A DNA stretch of 64,000 nucleotides. Origin: Limonium bicolor. Lineage: Eukaryota > Streptophyta > Magnoliopsida > Caryophyllales > Plumbaginaceae. Location: contig CM041782.1 in assembly GCA_023374045.1 (NCBI GenBank), positions 183,786,925 through 183,850,924 of the forward strand. The letters are read 5' to 3'. The notes beneath the pieces are model-generated. The model searched no databases and was not told where the DNA came from. It saw nothing but the letters and a program-made list of their open reading frames with translations. Below are positions 23,291 through 33,100 of this stretch, piece after piece. Every line of letters begins with the position of its first letter. The stretch's first letter is position 1. Both the position numbers and the translations under genes were made by a program.

Positions 23291-23792
23291 TTTATTGCAG
23301 GAACTCGAGATGGTTGACGGGTCGGAAATGACCGGGATACTTCTTTTGATAGACTAGTTATTTTGATTGGTGTACCGAGTTTTACACGGTTAGAACCTTG
23401 TAGCCGGTGTACCATGGGGTACACCCTTTTGGATTTGGAAATTGTAAACCCTTGAATTATGTTAGTTGTAAACACTTGGCATTTTGATAGATTCTTGAAG
23501 GGTTGTAATTGTGAATTAACTCTTAGTCTCGGTAATCACTTTTGGATATTGTTGTGGGAGAACAAGGATATGTATATTGTTGGAGTTTGCTTAGGGGTTG
23601 TTGAAGTTGTTAATGGTAACTCGGTATTTCTTTACTATCAGACCGTATTATTTGTTGATTGAGGCCTAGTTAGTCGCGGGGGCGACTAATGGCGTGTATC
23701 ACCCTCTATCTAGTTTGATTGTTCCGCTGTGATTAGTGTAGAGTCCGTGACGATTAGACGTTAATTAGGGGATTAGCGGTAGGGGTGTTATA

Positions 23793-25240
23793 AGCTCCTT
23801 CAAATCGAAAATAAGTAATGGGTCATATTCTTCGTCCGCCACTACTTTTTGGAAGCTAAACATTATTCTTCACACAAATGCAAAAGAATATGAAGTCGAC
23901 ATCAATTGCAACCTCAAAATGTTCAGGTCGGATCCACCAGTGCCACATTACATTTGTCGGTGACCAAAAGAGTCGCAAGTTGTCTTCTCTTAATGTATGT
24001 TCTTCCCCGGCAAACCGTAGTGTAATTTCGATTAACTTGAACAATCAAAGTGTAACCTGACATTCAAACCGGTTTTGTTGTCTCGGTTCGGTTCAATTCC
24101 GTTTTTTTCTTATGATTGTGGTTGTCTCCTTTAAAATCTATATAGCAAGGCTTTGAGTTTGCTCTATATTTTCGGTTTCATTGAGAAAACCCATGTTCTC
24201 GTGCTTGAGTTTGGAATGGATACATGTTGGGCAATCGGTCATCTTCACATGACCACTTTTTGGTGGATTGTGTTTGTCCCAGGCACGAAAGATTAGATGG
24301 CTAAGTCCAATTTGGGCCCATAATTTTTTTGTTGCTTCTCTAGAAAAGTCCTAGGACTGTTCAAGAGTATTTCTCACATTTTGATGGTCATAGTACCGGA
24401 TCGGTGGGAGATACTAATACTTAAAAATACTTTCTAAACCATCCCTAATCATGGAGTTTTAAGACTCAAAAATCTTAATCCGGTCGCAAAAACAATAAAA
24501 CAAAATAAAAACATTTTCTAAATTGCTAGCTTTTTCAGTCAAATAAAATCACTTTAAATTAAAAAAAAATCATTCTTGCTTTCAAAACCATCTCTCAAGT
24601 TTACTTCAAATAATAATCATCATTTCAATTTATTGTATTTCACAAAAAATAAGTCATATTTATTTTTTATTTTTGAGACATATCCAAATTTCAAAAACAT
24701 CAAAACCAAGAAAGCGTCGTAACTTCAAAATCATTTTAGAAATCCAACAAAAAAACGTTTTCAACCTAAAAAAAATATTCAAAATTAAAAAACTTTTCTA
24801 ACTTCCATAATCATTTTAGAAATTAATCCTAATTAAAAAAATGTTTTAAAACTTCAAAAAGTTCACAAAATTCAAAACCATTTATAGCTTCAAAATTGTC
24901 AATCCCAACTTCAAAAAATCATCACAAAAATACGAAAACCTTTTAAACCCAAAGCCCTTCACAAAATTCTCCGAAAAAACCTCTAAAAAATTCTCCCCAA
25001 AACCTCCACAAAAACTTTCCAAAAACCATAAAAAATATATTCTCCAAAAATCTGTCACAAAACCTTTTACAAAAAATTTCAAATATTCCCTAAAACACTT
25101 CACAAAAATTCTCCAAAAACCGGTCTCAAACCTCTCTCACAAAATCTTCCCAAAAGTTCACTATAATCATTTTGAAACTCCATAAATTCCTTCAACTTTG
25201 AAAATTGTTTCAAAATCCTCGTGAGATTGTGAATTTGCAC
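23793..25240. other. AT-rich unassigned sequence
   Basis: About 1.45 kb between element 2 and the next LTR-like fragment. From 23793 to 24060 there are short frames on both strands without recognisable domains. From about 24480 on, the plus strand is A- and C-rich and turns into degenerate repeats of TTCACAAAA, TTCTCCAAAAACC and CCTCTAAAAAATTC up to 25200. I see no gene, RNA gene or element terminus. Confidence 0.55.
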
Positions 25241-26840
25241 CTAGTTTGATGATAAGCCGTAGATTTATCATATTTTATAAGCTAGATTTGTAGTATTACT
25301 AGTTAAAATAAGGTTAGAATAGGTAGTATTTACATTAATTTATATAAAAAGTCAATTTATGTGTTCAGACTAATGCTCTTAGTGTTTTCCATGCAAGGAG
25401 CAAGTTTTACATCGAAAACCAAACCTTGCCGGATATGGAGCCGGACTTCTCATGCACGACACAAGTACGCAGCAGAAAAGGGATGTTGCCGGATATGGTG
25501 CCAGATATTTTATATCCGGCATAAGCAAAAGATGCGCCTGTTCACCAAAAGATATCGGTTATTTAACGTTATCCAAATACTCGATGCCAGGTATGATGCC
25601 GGATAAAATCTGTCCGACAGAAGTGACTTTTCGCGCCAAGACGGTTTCGACCGTTACTGAAAAGCACGTGTTTAATCCTTATGCCGGATGACTTCTACCC
25701 GACATAGGACCCGGCATCTGAAGATTTTCTGTCTATAAAAGGCGCAAGAATCTGTGCATTTTGGGTTGTTCATTCCACCATATTCCCACACACATATTCC
25801 ACAAAATTGACGTATTTCGACTGAGGAATTGCTGCACAACCATTCAAGAGAAGAAGAAGAAGATTTGGGGGAAGAATTAGAGGGTGAAGGCTATGTCAAA
25901 TCTCTCCCTTCTCCTTGTATTTCCTTCTTCAATTCATAGGTGATTGAGTAGTAATCCCTTCTGTTCTTGGTTGGGATGAAACTCTCTTTTTAAAACAATG
26001 TGTTCTTCTTAATATGATTTCAAGTTTAGTAAGAGATGGTTCTTATTGCAAGCGAATTGGTTGATCACTTGTTCTTTTCATGCAAATTTTACTTGAGGAA
26101 GAGAAGTCCAAAAGTAGAATAGGTTAGACACTCTTAATAATCTTCCTACTCTCTTCTTATGAATTAAGGGTTAGTAGTAAGAGTGAGAATTAATCCATCT
26201 TCCCCTATTTCCTTGTTCATTTCGTGGCATGATATATGCTCGATTTGTTAATAGGGATGAGTTTCTTGTTTTCGTTGCGGAGCAAGAGAGGGGCATTTAC
26301 ATTTTGAACGTGCCGGGTGTAATGCCGGATCTCCTGTGTCCGGCACATTCAATGTCTTTGAATGTTCCGTGCATCTGGTGCCCGGCAAGATGTCCGGCGC
26401 ATTCAATTGTTGGTTAATTCGAAGGCTTGTGTTTATGTTTCGAGTTCATATTGATACTTAGATGGTTTTAAGCCCTGAATCAAGAATAAATTCATTGTAA
26501 ATACCGCTTAGTTTCGTTAGTTGTTATTAGAATTAGGAAATCTATCACATTTTCCCCCCTCTTTACTTAGTAATTACCAAGGCTAGGATTAATTTTCTAT
26601 ACAAGTCCCTAGGGTTCGACTTACTTGGTCTTAATTTGCTTCCCTGCTACTTTTGACCGGGTTTTTGTTTGCTACCCGTATTAGATTGAGTAGGTTCTTT
26701 TACATTTTATTTTATGCCGTGTTTAGTGCCGGGTATGATATGCCCGACACATTCTTAATTTTCCCCATGTCTTAGTTTAATTATTTGTACATAATTGTAT
26801 ATATAGTACCTACTAAAATCTCTATTAGCATTTAAATGAA
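25241..26840 (+). mobile_element. LTR-like retrotransposon fragment with GCCGG palindromes
   Basis: A TATA box (25734), a GAAGAAGAAG/TTTGGGG leader-like stretch (25850-25880), and a phrase CAAGTCCCTAGGGTTCGAC (26604-26622), which resembles the U5 region of several plant Ty3/gypsy LTRs, suggest an LTR. GCCGGATATGG, ATCCGGCA, GCCGGGTATGATATGCCC and related palindromes recur at 25426-25705, 26310-26402 and 26716-26750. Element ends and target duplications could not be fixed and there is no coding region. The family is unassigned. Confidence 0.4.
25734..25742 (+). promoter_or_regulatory. TATA box of LTR-like fragment
   Basis: TATAAAAGG in the context CTGTCTATAAAAGGCGCAAG, with a predicted start about 30 bases downstream near 25765. 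It lies between the GCCGG-rich upstream part (U3-like) and a pyrimidine/purine-rich leader. Confidence 0.5.
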
Positions 26841-26951
26841 ATTGCGAGACTAAATCAGACCAATTGTGCAGGAGAAAGAATGGGTTTTGAGAGCTAAAAT
26901 GTGGTGTCGAATGCCAAAATTATGTAAACCTTTATTACAAGGGGTGAACCC

Positions 26952-26960
26952 TATTTATAG
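26952..26960 (-). promoter_or_regulatory. Minus-strand TATA-like box
   Basis: The minus strand reads GCCTATAAATAGGG, a good plant TATA context, pointing away from the gag pseudogene. No recognisable gene lies downstream on that strand, so its use is doubtful. Confidence 0.3.
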
Positions 26961-27280
26961 GCTTGAGGATCAAGCCTACAATATGCCAGACAGTTAAGTA
27001 CAGTATGACATTTACAAGGGGTCAGCCTGTCATTGTGGAGATGTGTGAATATCAATCCAAAAGAAATGGAAATTTCTAGAAGACATCTTCGGAGAACATT
27101 TGCGGAGGACACTTCCACAAGTTTTCTTCGAAGACTGATAAGGCTGCCCTCTGAGAACATTCAAGTAGGCACCAGGGGGATGCCTTCAATCAAGCATGGG
27201 AGCATGACAAGACACCTCTAAGAGCCACCAAATCTTGACTTTACCTGCTTATAGGACGGTAGTTACGTCCTAACTTGCCG

Positions 27281-27288
27281 TATATATA
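27281..27288 (+). promoter_or_regulatory. TATA-like box upstream of the gag pseudogene
   Basis: TATATATA in CTTGCCGTATATATACTTGC, about 440 bases upstream of the gag remnant and followed by a purine-rich leader. It would suit the U3/R boundary of an LTR. Confidence 0.4.
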
Positions 27289-27725
27289 CTTGCATTTATT
27301 TTGTATGAAAGCAAGCCTGTACAAGAGAGAAGAATATAGAGATAATAAGGGCAAGTGTGAGTTAGACTTAAGTGTGTGTAAAGGCTAGAGAGTTGGTGAG
27401 CTGGTTAGGATTGGAGTTGCGTGACAACACTTTGTAAGTTGGTTGATTGATCAGTCAGGGAGCGGTTGGGGAACCGTAGGCCGGTTGTCAGGGGAGGGTA
27501 GAGGACTTTGGGATAAAATCCTAAACTGTCCCGGAGTCCGTGTATGAGGGCGAGGGAGATTGAGTGAATTTTTATGTGTAAATTCTCAATCGAAATGGAG
27601 TTTCTAGTTTAAGTTTATTTTGTGTCTTTCTTAACCAACAAAGTTTAATTGAGTCCACGATACATCCACGACCGATCGGGGACGCATCAGAAGCGCTATC
27701 TAGTTTCAGGAAGTACTCCCATCCG

Positions 27726-28436
27726 TGGACATGGGACCAGTCCAGAGCTTGCTTTAATCAATAGTTCTATCCTGATTTATTCAGAGACCAAAAGATAGTG
27801 GAGTATGGAAGACTTCATCAGACTAAGGAGATGTTTGTTGATGACTACATGCATAAGTTTATCTCATTGTCTAAGTTTGTGCCTGAGCCGGATGATAACC
27901 GGAAGGTAACGATGTTCGTGGCCGGGCTAAGGGCCGAGATTAGAGCAGCAGTGGCACCCTTTTACCACAAGACATTCCGGGATGTGGCTGATGTTGCCTT
28001 GGTGGTGGAGACCGAGCTGCAGGCGAGGCAGCAGTTTGAGAGGAGATATCAAAGGCCCGATAAGGGCAAGGACTAGAAAAGGAAGGGTCGTGTGGAGAAG
28101 CCCGAGAGGCGGGACCAGACTTCTTCTCAGAAGAAGAAGTTCAGAGGGGACTGTGGAGCTTCATCTTCTTCATTGCCTGCTGCGGCGAAGTGTCATGACT
28201 GTGACTGATTTTATCCTGGCCGGGAGTGCTACAGGAAGTCAAGAGCGTGTTTCAAGTGTGGCTCCTTGGATCATCGCATCGCCTAGTGTCCACAGGCTAG
28301 AGGTAGCAGTGGCAGTTCAAAGGGTAGAGGCACTGGTTCTGGGTCTGGGCAGAAGACCGACCAGAAGAAGCCTCAGACCCAGGAAAAAGTGTATGCATTG
28401 GATGGCGAGCGTGACCGTGGCTTAGATCACGTTGTT
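27726..28436 (+). pseudogene. gag: Ty3/gypsy gag with CCHC zinc knuckle, interrupted by stops
   Basis: A single frame runs through the interval with four stops or so. It shows a retrotransposon capsid segment (FYPDLFRDQK, then EMFVDDYMHKFISLSKFVPE, FVAGLRAEIRAAVAPF and LVVETELQARQQFERRYQ), a basic linker, and a nucleocapsid knuckle CFKCGSLDHRIA-stop-C at 28248-28289 that fits C-x2-C-x4-H-x4-C. Stops fall at 27762, 28074, near 28206, and at 28284 inside the knuckle; the frame ends at 28434. Gag forms the virus-like particle and binds the element RNA. The N-terminus is missing upstream of TWDQ. A protease follows, which is the normal gag-pol order. Confidence 0.85.
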
Positions 28437-28437
28437 T

Positions 28438-28916
28438 AAGGTATTCTTCAGATCTCTTCTCTGTCCATTTGATTCAGGAGCTACCCACTCCTTTGTGTCT
28501 ACTGATTTAGTGGGTAATCTCGGGTTGTCTGTTGTGCCTCGTGATGTTGATCTGTGTATATCTAGCCCATTGAGTGGTGTGCCTGCTTGTGTACTTGGTT
28601 TTGTGTGCAAGTCTTGTCCTGTAGGGATTCTGGATAGGACTTTGTCTGCTGATTTGATTCCTATGAGTATGTCATGTTTTGATGTGATACTGGGCATGGA
28701 CTGGCTAGCAGAGCACCATGCCCATATAGATTGTGCGGCTAGGAGAGTCGTTTTTATAGCCCGGGTGAGACCCGTTTCGCTTTTGTGGGGAATTCAGTCC
28801 AGTGTGCACCGGTGTTAGTGTCTGCTATGCAGACAGTCAGCTTCCTGAGGAAGGGCTGCCAGGGGTTTCTTTGCTTCGTGCCTGAGGTTCGAGAGAGATC
28901 CCGTCTAGAGGACATC
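28438..28916 (+). pseudogene. pol: Retrotransposon aspartic protease (RVP_2 type), truncated by CACTA
   Basis: Contains the active-site motif FDSGATHSFVS (Asp codon at 28471), GLSVVPRD, and the flap/terminal part CFDVILGMDWLAEHHAHID and RRVVF, all typical of the Ty3/gypsy protease that cleaves Gag-Pol. Further on, SFLRKGCQGFL begins the protease-reverse transcriptase linker. The connection from gag needs a frame change near 28460. The gene stops abruptly at 28916, where a CACTA transposon begins; reverse transcriptase, RNase H and integrase would lie on the far side of that insertion, outside the window. The frame is also shifted near 28800. Confidence 0.85.
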
Positions 28917-29180
28917 CACTGGTGGAACGGAGGCCTTAAATTACGGTCTAAAACCCTGTTTACTTACGGTTCTGGACCGTAGTTAACGCGGGCGTCACCT
29001 AAGATAGAGACGTCTTCAATTACGGTTTAAAACCGTAATTAAAGGCCTTTTTCCGGTCCTGCGTGTCAGGGACTTTACATTACGGTTCGAAGGAAAATCG
29101 TAATATAAAGTCCAACGACGCGCGCACGCCAAAGCACTTTAGATTACGGTTTTCCTTCGAACCGTAATGTAAAGTGTTTT
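28917..29180. repeat. CACTA terminal and subterminal hairpin repeats
   Basis: After the terminal CACTGGTGGAAC, the unit TTACGGTT with its complement AACCGTAA recurs. Palindromes lie at 28964-28983, 29017-29040 (AATTACGGTTT and AAACCGTAATT around one base), 29071-29112 (GACTTTA to TAAAGTC) and 29134-29176 (CACTTTAGATTACGG to CCGTAATGTAAAGTG). In En/Spm the subterminal repeats bind the TNPA-type protein and help pair the ends. By analogy these are candidate binding sites. Confidence 0.75.
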
Positions 29181-29549
29181 TTTATTTATTATTTTTTACG
29201 TTTTTTTATTACAGAACTACACAATTACAACAGAGGGCAGTATTATAGAACTGTAGAATTGCAATAGATATGCTGAAACTGCACAATTATTACACACCTG
29301 AATCAAATAGCAACAAAACACATTCTCTGCGCATAATTGCAACAGATAGCAACATCTTTAATTACACCAGAATCGTACAACAGCTTTCATTACTAACAGA
29401 TAACAGTATATGTTAAAACTCAAACAAAATAACATCAAAAGACATTTTCTGCAATACATACAAATCTGTTACAGTAGCTAGCAATTCAGTAAATGTCATT
29501 TCAGTTTCATGCCACTACAATATATACAAAAAGCTAGCTAGTCTACTAA
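29181..29549. other. Noncoding AT-rich tail of the CACTA genes
   Basis: About 370 bases of A/T-rich sequence with repeated AACAGATA and ACTACACAATTACAAC phrases between the subterminal hairpins and the end of the Ulp1-like gene. Probably the 3' untranslated part of the minus-strand gene. Nothing else seen. Confidence 0.5.
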
Positions 29550-32500
29550 TCCATTCTCAAAAATAAGGCTGCCATGCTCTCTTTGACATGATACAAGTCT
29601 GTTGCACCATAAGTCAAGGATTTGGCAAAGTGCTCTTTAATCTGGAACAAGAAAAGGAATGGAACATATAATGAGATTAAGATAAGACATAGAAAATATG
29701 CACAAAGAATTAAATACAAGACAGCGTTGTCTATCGTATTACCTTGACTTTAGAGTTCTCAAATGCTGGGAAGTACCCGCAAAACTCGTACATGTACCGC
29801 ATCACGTAGTACCCGCAACTCCTGGAATCCTTTTGGGTAGGGCACTAAATCACCAAAATTCACAAGTGTAAAACAATTGTAAAACGATAAGTGGCACGAA
29901 TGAAATAAATGAATTACCCAAACCTTGATGTATGTGACTTTCATGTCAGTAAACTCTCTCTGAGGGTTTTTTTTTGTAACAACTGTCACATAATAACAAA
30001 AATGTCAAGCAAAATGAACGAGTAAATTAATTTTGGTTCAAAAAACCAACAAATAATTAAGCAGTAATACAAACTTACCTTTTGATTAAGTCTTTAGTAT
30101 TGAATTCTGCCCACTGCCCTAGTGGATCTAGAACGAGCAGAGAAGCAGTGGCAGTGCAGAAGATAAACAAAGCCTAGTGGTGGCTACAATTTCAAATACA
30201 AAATGAAATGAGGAATGAAGGTAAAACAAAGTTAGCTAATTAGTATGTAAATGTACATCAGAACTCACGTTTGGTGATACGACATTAGCAAAAATAATTT
30301 ATTCGTTTCATCAGCAACATTGAAGCAATGCTTCATGTATTCACAAAACCTCCCCGGCTCCCTATTGACTGAGTCATAAAATAAACGCTCTACACACACC
30401 GCAGAAATGAAGGTGATGTTCTTCTAATGACATCTCTGTAGTAGACCTCTATTATATCACATGTACTATAAAAAGTTAGCCAATGCGACTTCATAGGTAC
30501 TTATTCTATATGTTTTTATAGTATAAGGAAAGAACACTTACATTAGATAAGCTTGAATTATGTTAATGTTCAAGTAATCTCCACATATCATCTCTCTGAT
30601 GTCCCCAAAGTTGATCGCCGTGGTCATATCTTCTTCATAGTGAAACATTGACTTTGGAAGCATCATCATGAAGTTGATGCATTGAGGTGACCTCGCAATG
30701 ATCCTGTCATAGAGATTGATCTGGCGAGGCCCTAAGACTTTAATAAGTTTTTCTGGCAGTGTGAACCTACTTGTCGGCGCCCCAGAAGTTCTGGTGTGAG
30801 CCCGGGTCACTAGATTCTTACCTTTCGCACCCCGGGTCACTGGATTCTTACCTTTTACACCCCGGGTCACTGGATTCTTACCCTTCACACACAAACAATA
30901 ATATATAAGAAGGTAAATATAATTACAAATTGATTATTATAGTAACATTAAACATCTATCTAGAACATACCCTTGTACTGCGGACAGGCGCTGCCGGCTG
31001 GTTGATCTCTTCTCTGTGCCAAGATACGCGGCGAGGAAGCTCAAGGATCTATAATGGATTATACTAGACACTAAATGCTATATAATGGATTATATTAGAC
31101 ACTAAATGGTTGTCAAACAGTCTTACCTCATCGGTGACAACATTATAACATGTTGTCCAAGGTAATATGTCTCCCTTCGCTTCAACCAACGTGCATTTGT
31201 TGTCAAACGCCATCGGAAGGTATGCATTTTCAATCGATTATCAAGTCCAAGGTCACACACGCGTAGAATGCGGGTAGACATACAAAATTAATGAGTGTGA
31301 GTGGACCTAATGGCAACACTGTCCCGTAGGCCACATCTACAGGGTGCCCGTCCAACAATACTTGGAGACGACATTTGTTTTGCTCCTTTAATAAACAAGC
31401 TCGACGCTCAGCAGCCAATCTCTCCTTGTTAGCTTGGCGCTCAACAGCCAATTTCTCCTCATTAGCTTGGCACTCAGCAGCTAACTTACGCTCTACCATC
31501 GCCTCGATGCCAACAACATTCATATGACCCTTCTTAGCAGATGGAGGGAATACATGCTTCTGACGCACTTCTCCCCCAAATCCCCTAACACGCCCTGGGT
31601 GATCCTTCATACCGAGCACTTGATTGAGAGGGTCGTCTTGAGAAGGAGGAGCGTGTAAGTCTATTTTTCCTCTCTGTGCCGCTTCATACTGTTCAATTGT
31701 CAAAGAAGTTAGCACTAAATTTAAGATCTAGAAACGCTTGAGTCTATAATTAAATTATTTAATAGCTACTTCCAAACACTTACAATTTGGTTAGCGAGTT
31801 GTGCCATCGCAGCGTGAGGAAATATTCTCTGACCTTCTCTGGTCATTCTCTGGCGTCCCAGTAGGTACATTGCACCCTACTCACCTCAGAGACATCCTCG
31901 ATCAGGCATTCCCTGTCGTCCTTGTTCCTCTGCGTCAGCAAACCAGCTTCTTTCCACTGATCGAGGCTGCCCACATATCCCTTTCGTCCCATGGTGTGGG
32001 GGTAGAGATTCGCTTCACGGTTTTGCCATGCTTGTTCTTGTCTTTGCTGTTAAGACATTACAATAGAAAATTAATTAGAAAATCAGGGATAAAACATTAT
32101 GAGCATTAATTTAGAAAAGAGTACACACAAACATACCCTGAACTCGGGGGTGGAGTGGTGCTCAACGAATTCCTTCCACTCCTCTTCGGTGATCATGCCG
32201 TTGTACACGACATACGGCGGAGGCTTGCGTGGGGGCACCCTAGTGATCCAGTTCTCCACCAAGTAGTGGCGGAATGATTTAGCTTTACCGCCCACCGTAG
32301 AAAGAACGTTCTTCTTCACTTCTTCTAGGATCTTGTACCGTTCTTGCACCTTCTTCCAGATGGTCTCCTTAACTTCTCTCGGGACTTGTGGCTATGTGTG
32401 GTTGATGGAGCAATGTGATCTGGACAGAGTCCCTAGCATACTAGCGAACTCTGACCTGCTGCCCCCACAATACCTCCCATACCGGTCCCGGACAAGATTG

Positions 32501-32745
32501 ATCTCATCCGGTTTCTACAGCTTCATCCCATGGGTCTGGCCTCTACCTCTGGGTCTCTGAGTTGCACTCGTAGAAGGTGCACTCATGGAAGGGGCAGCAG
32601 TAGTAGCGCCAGCTATAGAAGGGCCAGCAGCAAGAGGGCTAGCGGTAGAAGGGCCCGCGGTAGAAGGGGCACTGGTAGAAGGAACCGGAACCATTTGCTG
32701 ATCATTTTCTAACTCATCGCAAAATAACTCGAACTCTTTGGCCAT
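29550..32745 (-). pseudogene. CACTA protein: Transposase_24-like region plus Ulp1 (C48) protease
   Basis: Start ATG at 32745 follows an acceptor-like TCTTGCAG. The N-terminus is a Ser/Thr/Pro/Ala repeat (PSTAGPST, TAAPSMSAP), then basic RPRGRGQ, EFASMLGTL, a Transposase_24-like part (EEWKEFVEHHSTPEFRV, then NREANLYPHTMGRKGY across an intron with GT near 32136), and GRVRGFGGEV plus a coiled Lys/Glu/Arg-rich stretch (31500-31380). Downstream an Ulp1-like cysteine protease has DYLNINIIQ, HH, ASLLVLDPLG and TQKDSRSCGYYVMRYMYEF with the oxyanion Gln and nucleophile Cys (29815-29817). Stops occur at 32515, 32392, near 31829 and at 30174, the last replacing the Trp after the catalytic His. Exon boundaries are my estimate; Ulp1 and Transposase_24 parts might be two genes. 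Confidence 0.75.
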
Positions 32746-33100
32746 GCCTGCAAGAATTGAAATAAAATTAAGCATTGGATAATGGCACAAAAAATACACT
32801 GAATTTAGCAATGGTCATATACAAGCAACAAATAAAAGATTGTTAATTACTTATAAATTTTAATGGTAATAACTTACATACACCATAATCTCTCAATCCA
32901 CATTCCCTCGTTATGGTGTGATCGTATATACTCACGATGACCAGTGACCTCAGCCTCTTCCAATGAAATAGGAACAGTTGAAGGTTCATCTTCTGTGTCA
33001 TACTCATCCTCATCAACCACACCATCACACCAACTATTCCTCTTCTCCCTTTAAGCACCACAAACCATCTAGGATTGCAGGGATCAGTTACATAAAATAT
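32746..33100. other. Spacer between the two CACTA genes
   Basis: About 350 bases between the start of the Transposase_24 gene and the recognisable DUF4216 region of TNP2. The minus strand probably holds the degraded TNP2 C-terminus followed by an AT-rich intron or intergenic piece. No further domain recognised. Confidence 0.4.

Larger units (their letters stand above)
20827..23300 (+). other. Predicted long intron 2 in element 2 LTR
   Basis: Donor CCTAAG|GTAATACC and acceptor GTTTTTATTGCAG|GAACTCG bound 2474 bases. The acceptor lies immediately after the palindromic block, as in element 1 (9266) and the solo LTR (14796). A weaker donor-like site, ACACG|GTAAATG, is at 21007-21015. The intron contains the hairpin array at 21765-22168. 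If real, splicing would separate untranslated exons lying before and after it within the LTR leader. Confidence 0.48.
19880..23792 (+). mobile_element. 3' LTR of element 2 (3913 bp)
   Basis: Starts TGAAATACCCC directly after the polypurine tract and ends GGTAGGGGTGTTATA, one base different from the expected TGTTACA. It is a diverged relative of the element 1 and solo LTRs. It carries donor- and acceptor-like sites on the plus strand, a six-unit hairpin array and the palindromic U5 block. The matching 5' LTR is not in the window unless 13312-14441 is a remnant of a related copy. No protein-coding content is evident. Confidence 0.82.
26841..27700 (+). mobile_element. Probable second LTR-like fragment, no coding
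   Basis: A noncoding stretch upstream of the gag pseudogene. It has a plus-strand TATATATA (27281), a following AAGAGAGAAGAATATAG leader and a minus-strand TATAAATAG at 26952-26960. The sequence GCATCAGAAGCGC (27684-27696), just before gag, is only loosely like an iMet primer-binding site, so I do not call one. It could be the 5' LTR and leader of the gag element, or an unrelated insertion. No termini identified. Confidence 0.35.

Noticed and set aside
23856..24060. Short overlapping frames of 60-62 codons as a gene
   Set aside because: No domain similarity, both strands open over the same interval, typical of chance.
27684..27696. iMet primer-binding site before the gag pseudogene
   Set aside because: GCATCAGAAGCGC only loosely resembles TGGTATCAGAGC, and no LTR end is identifiable next to it.
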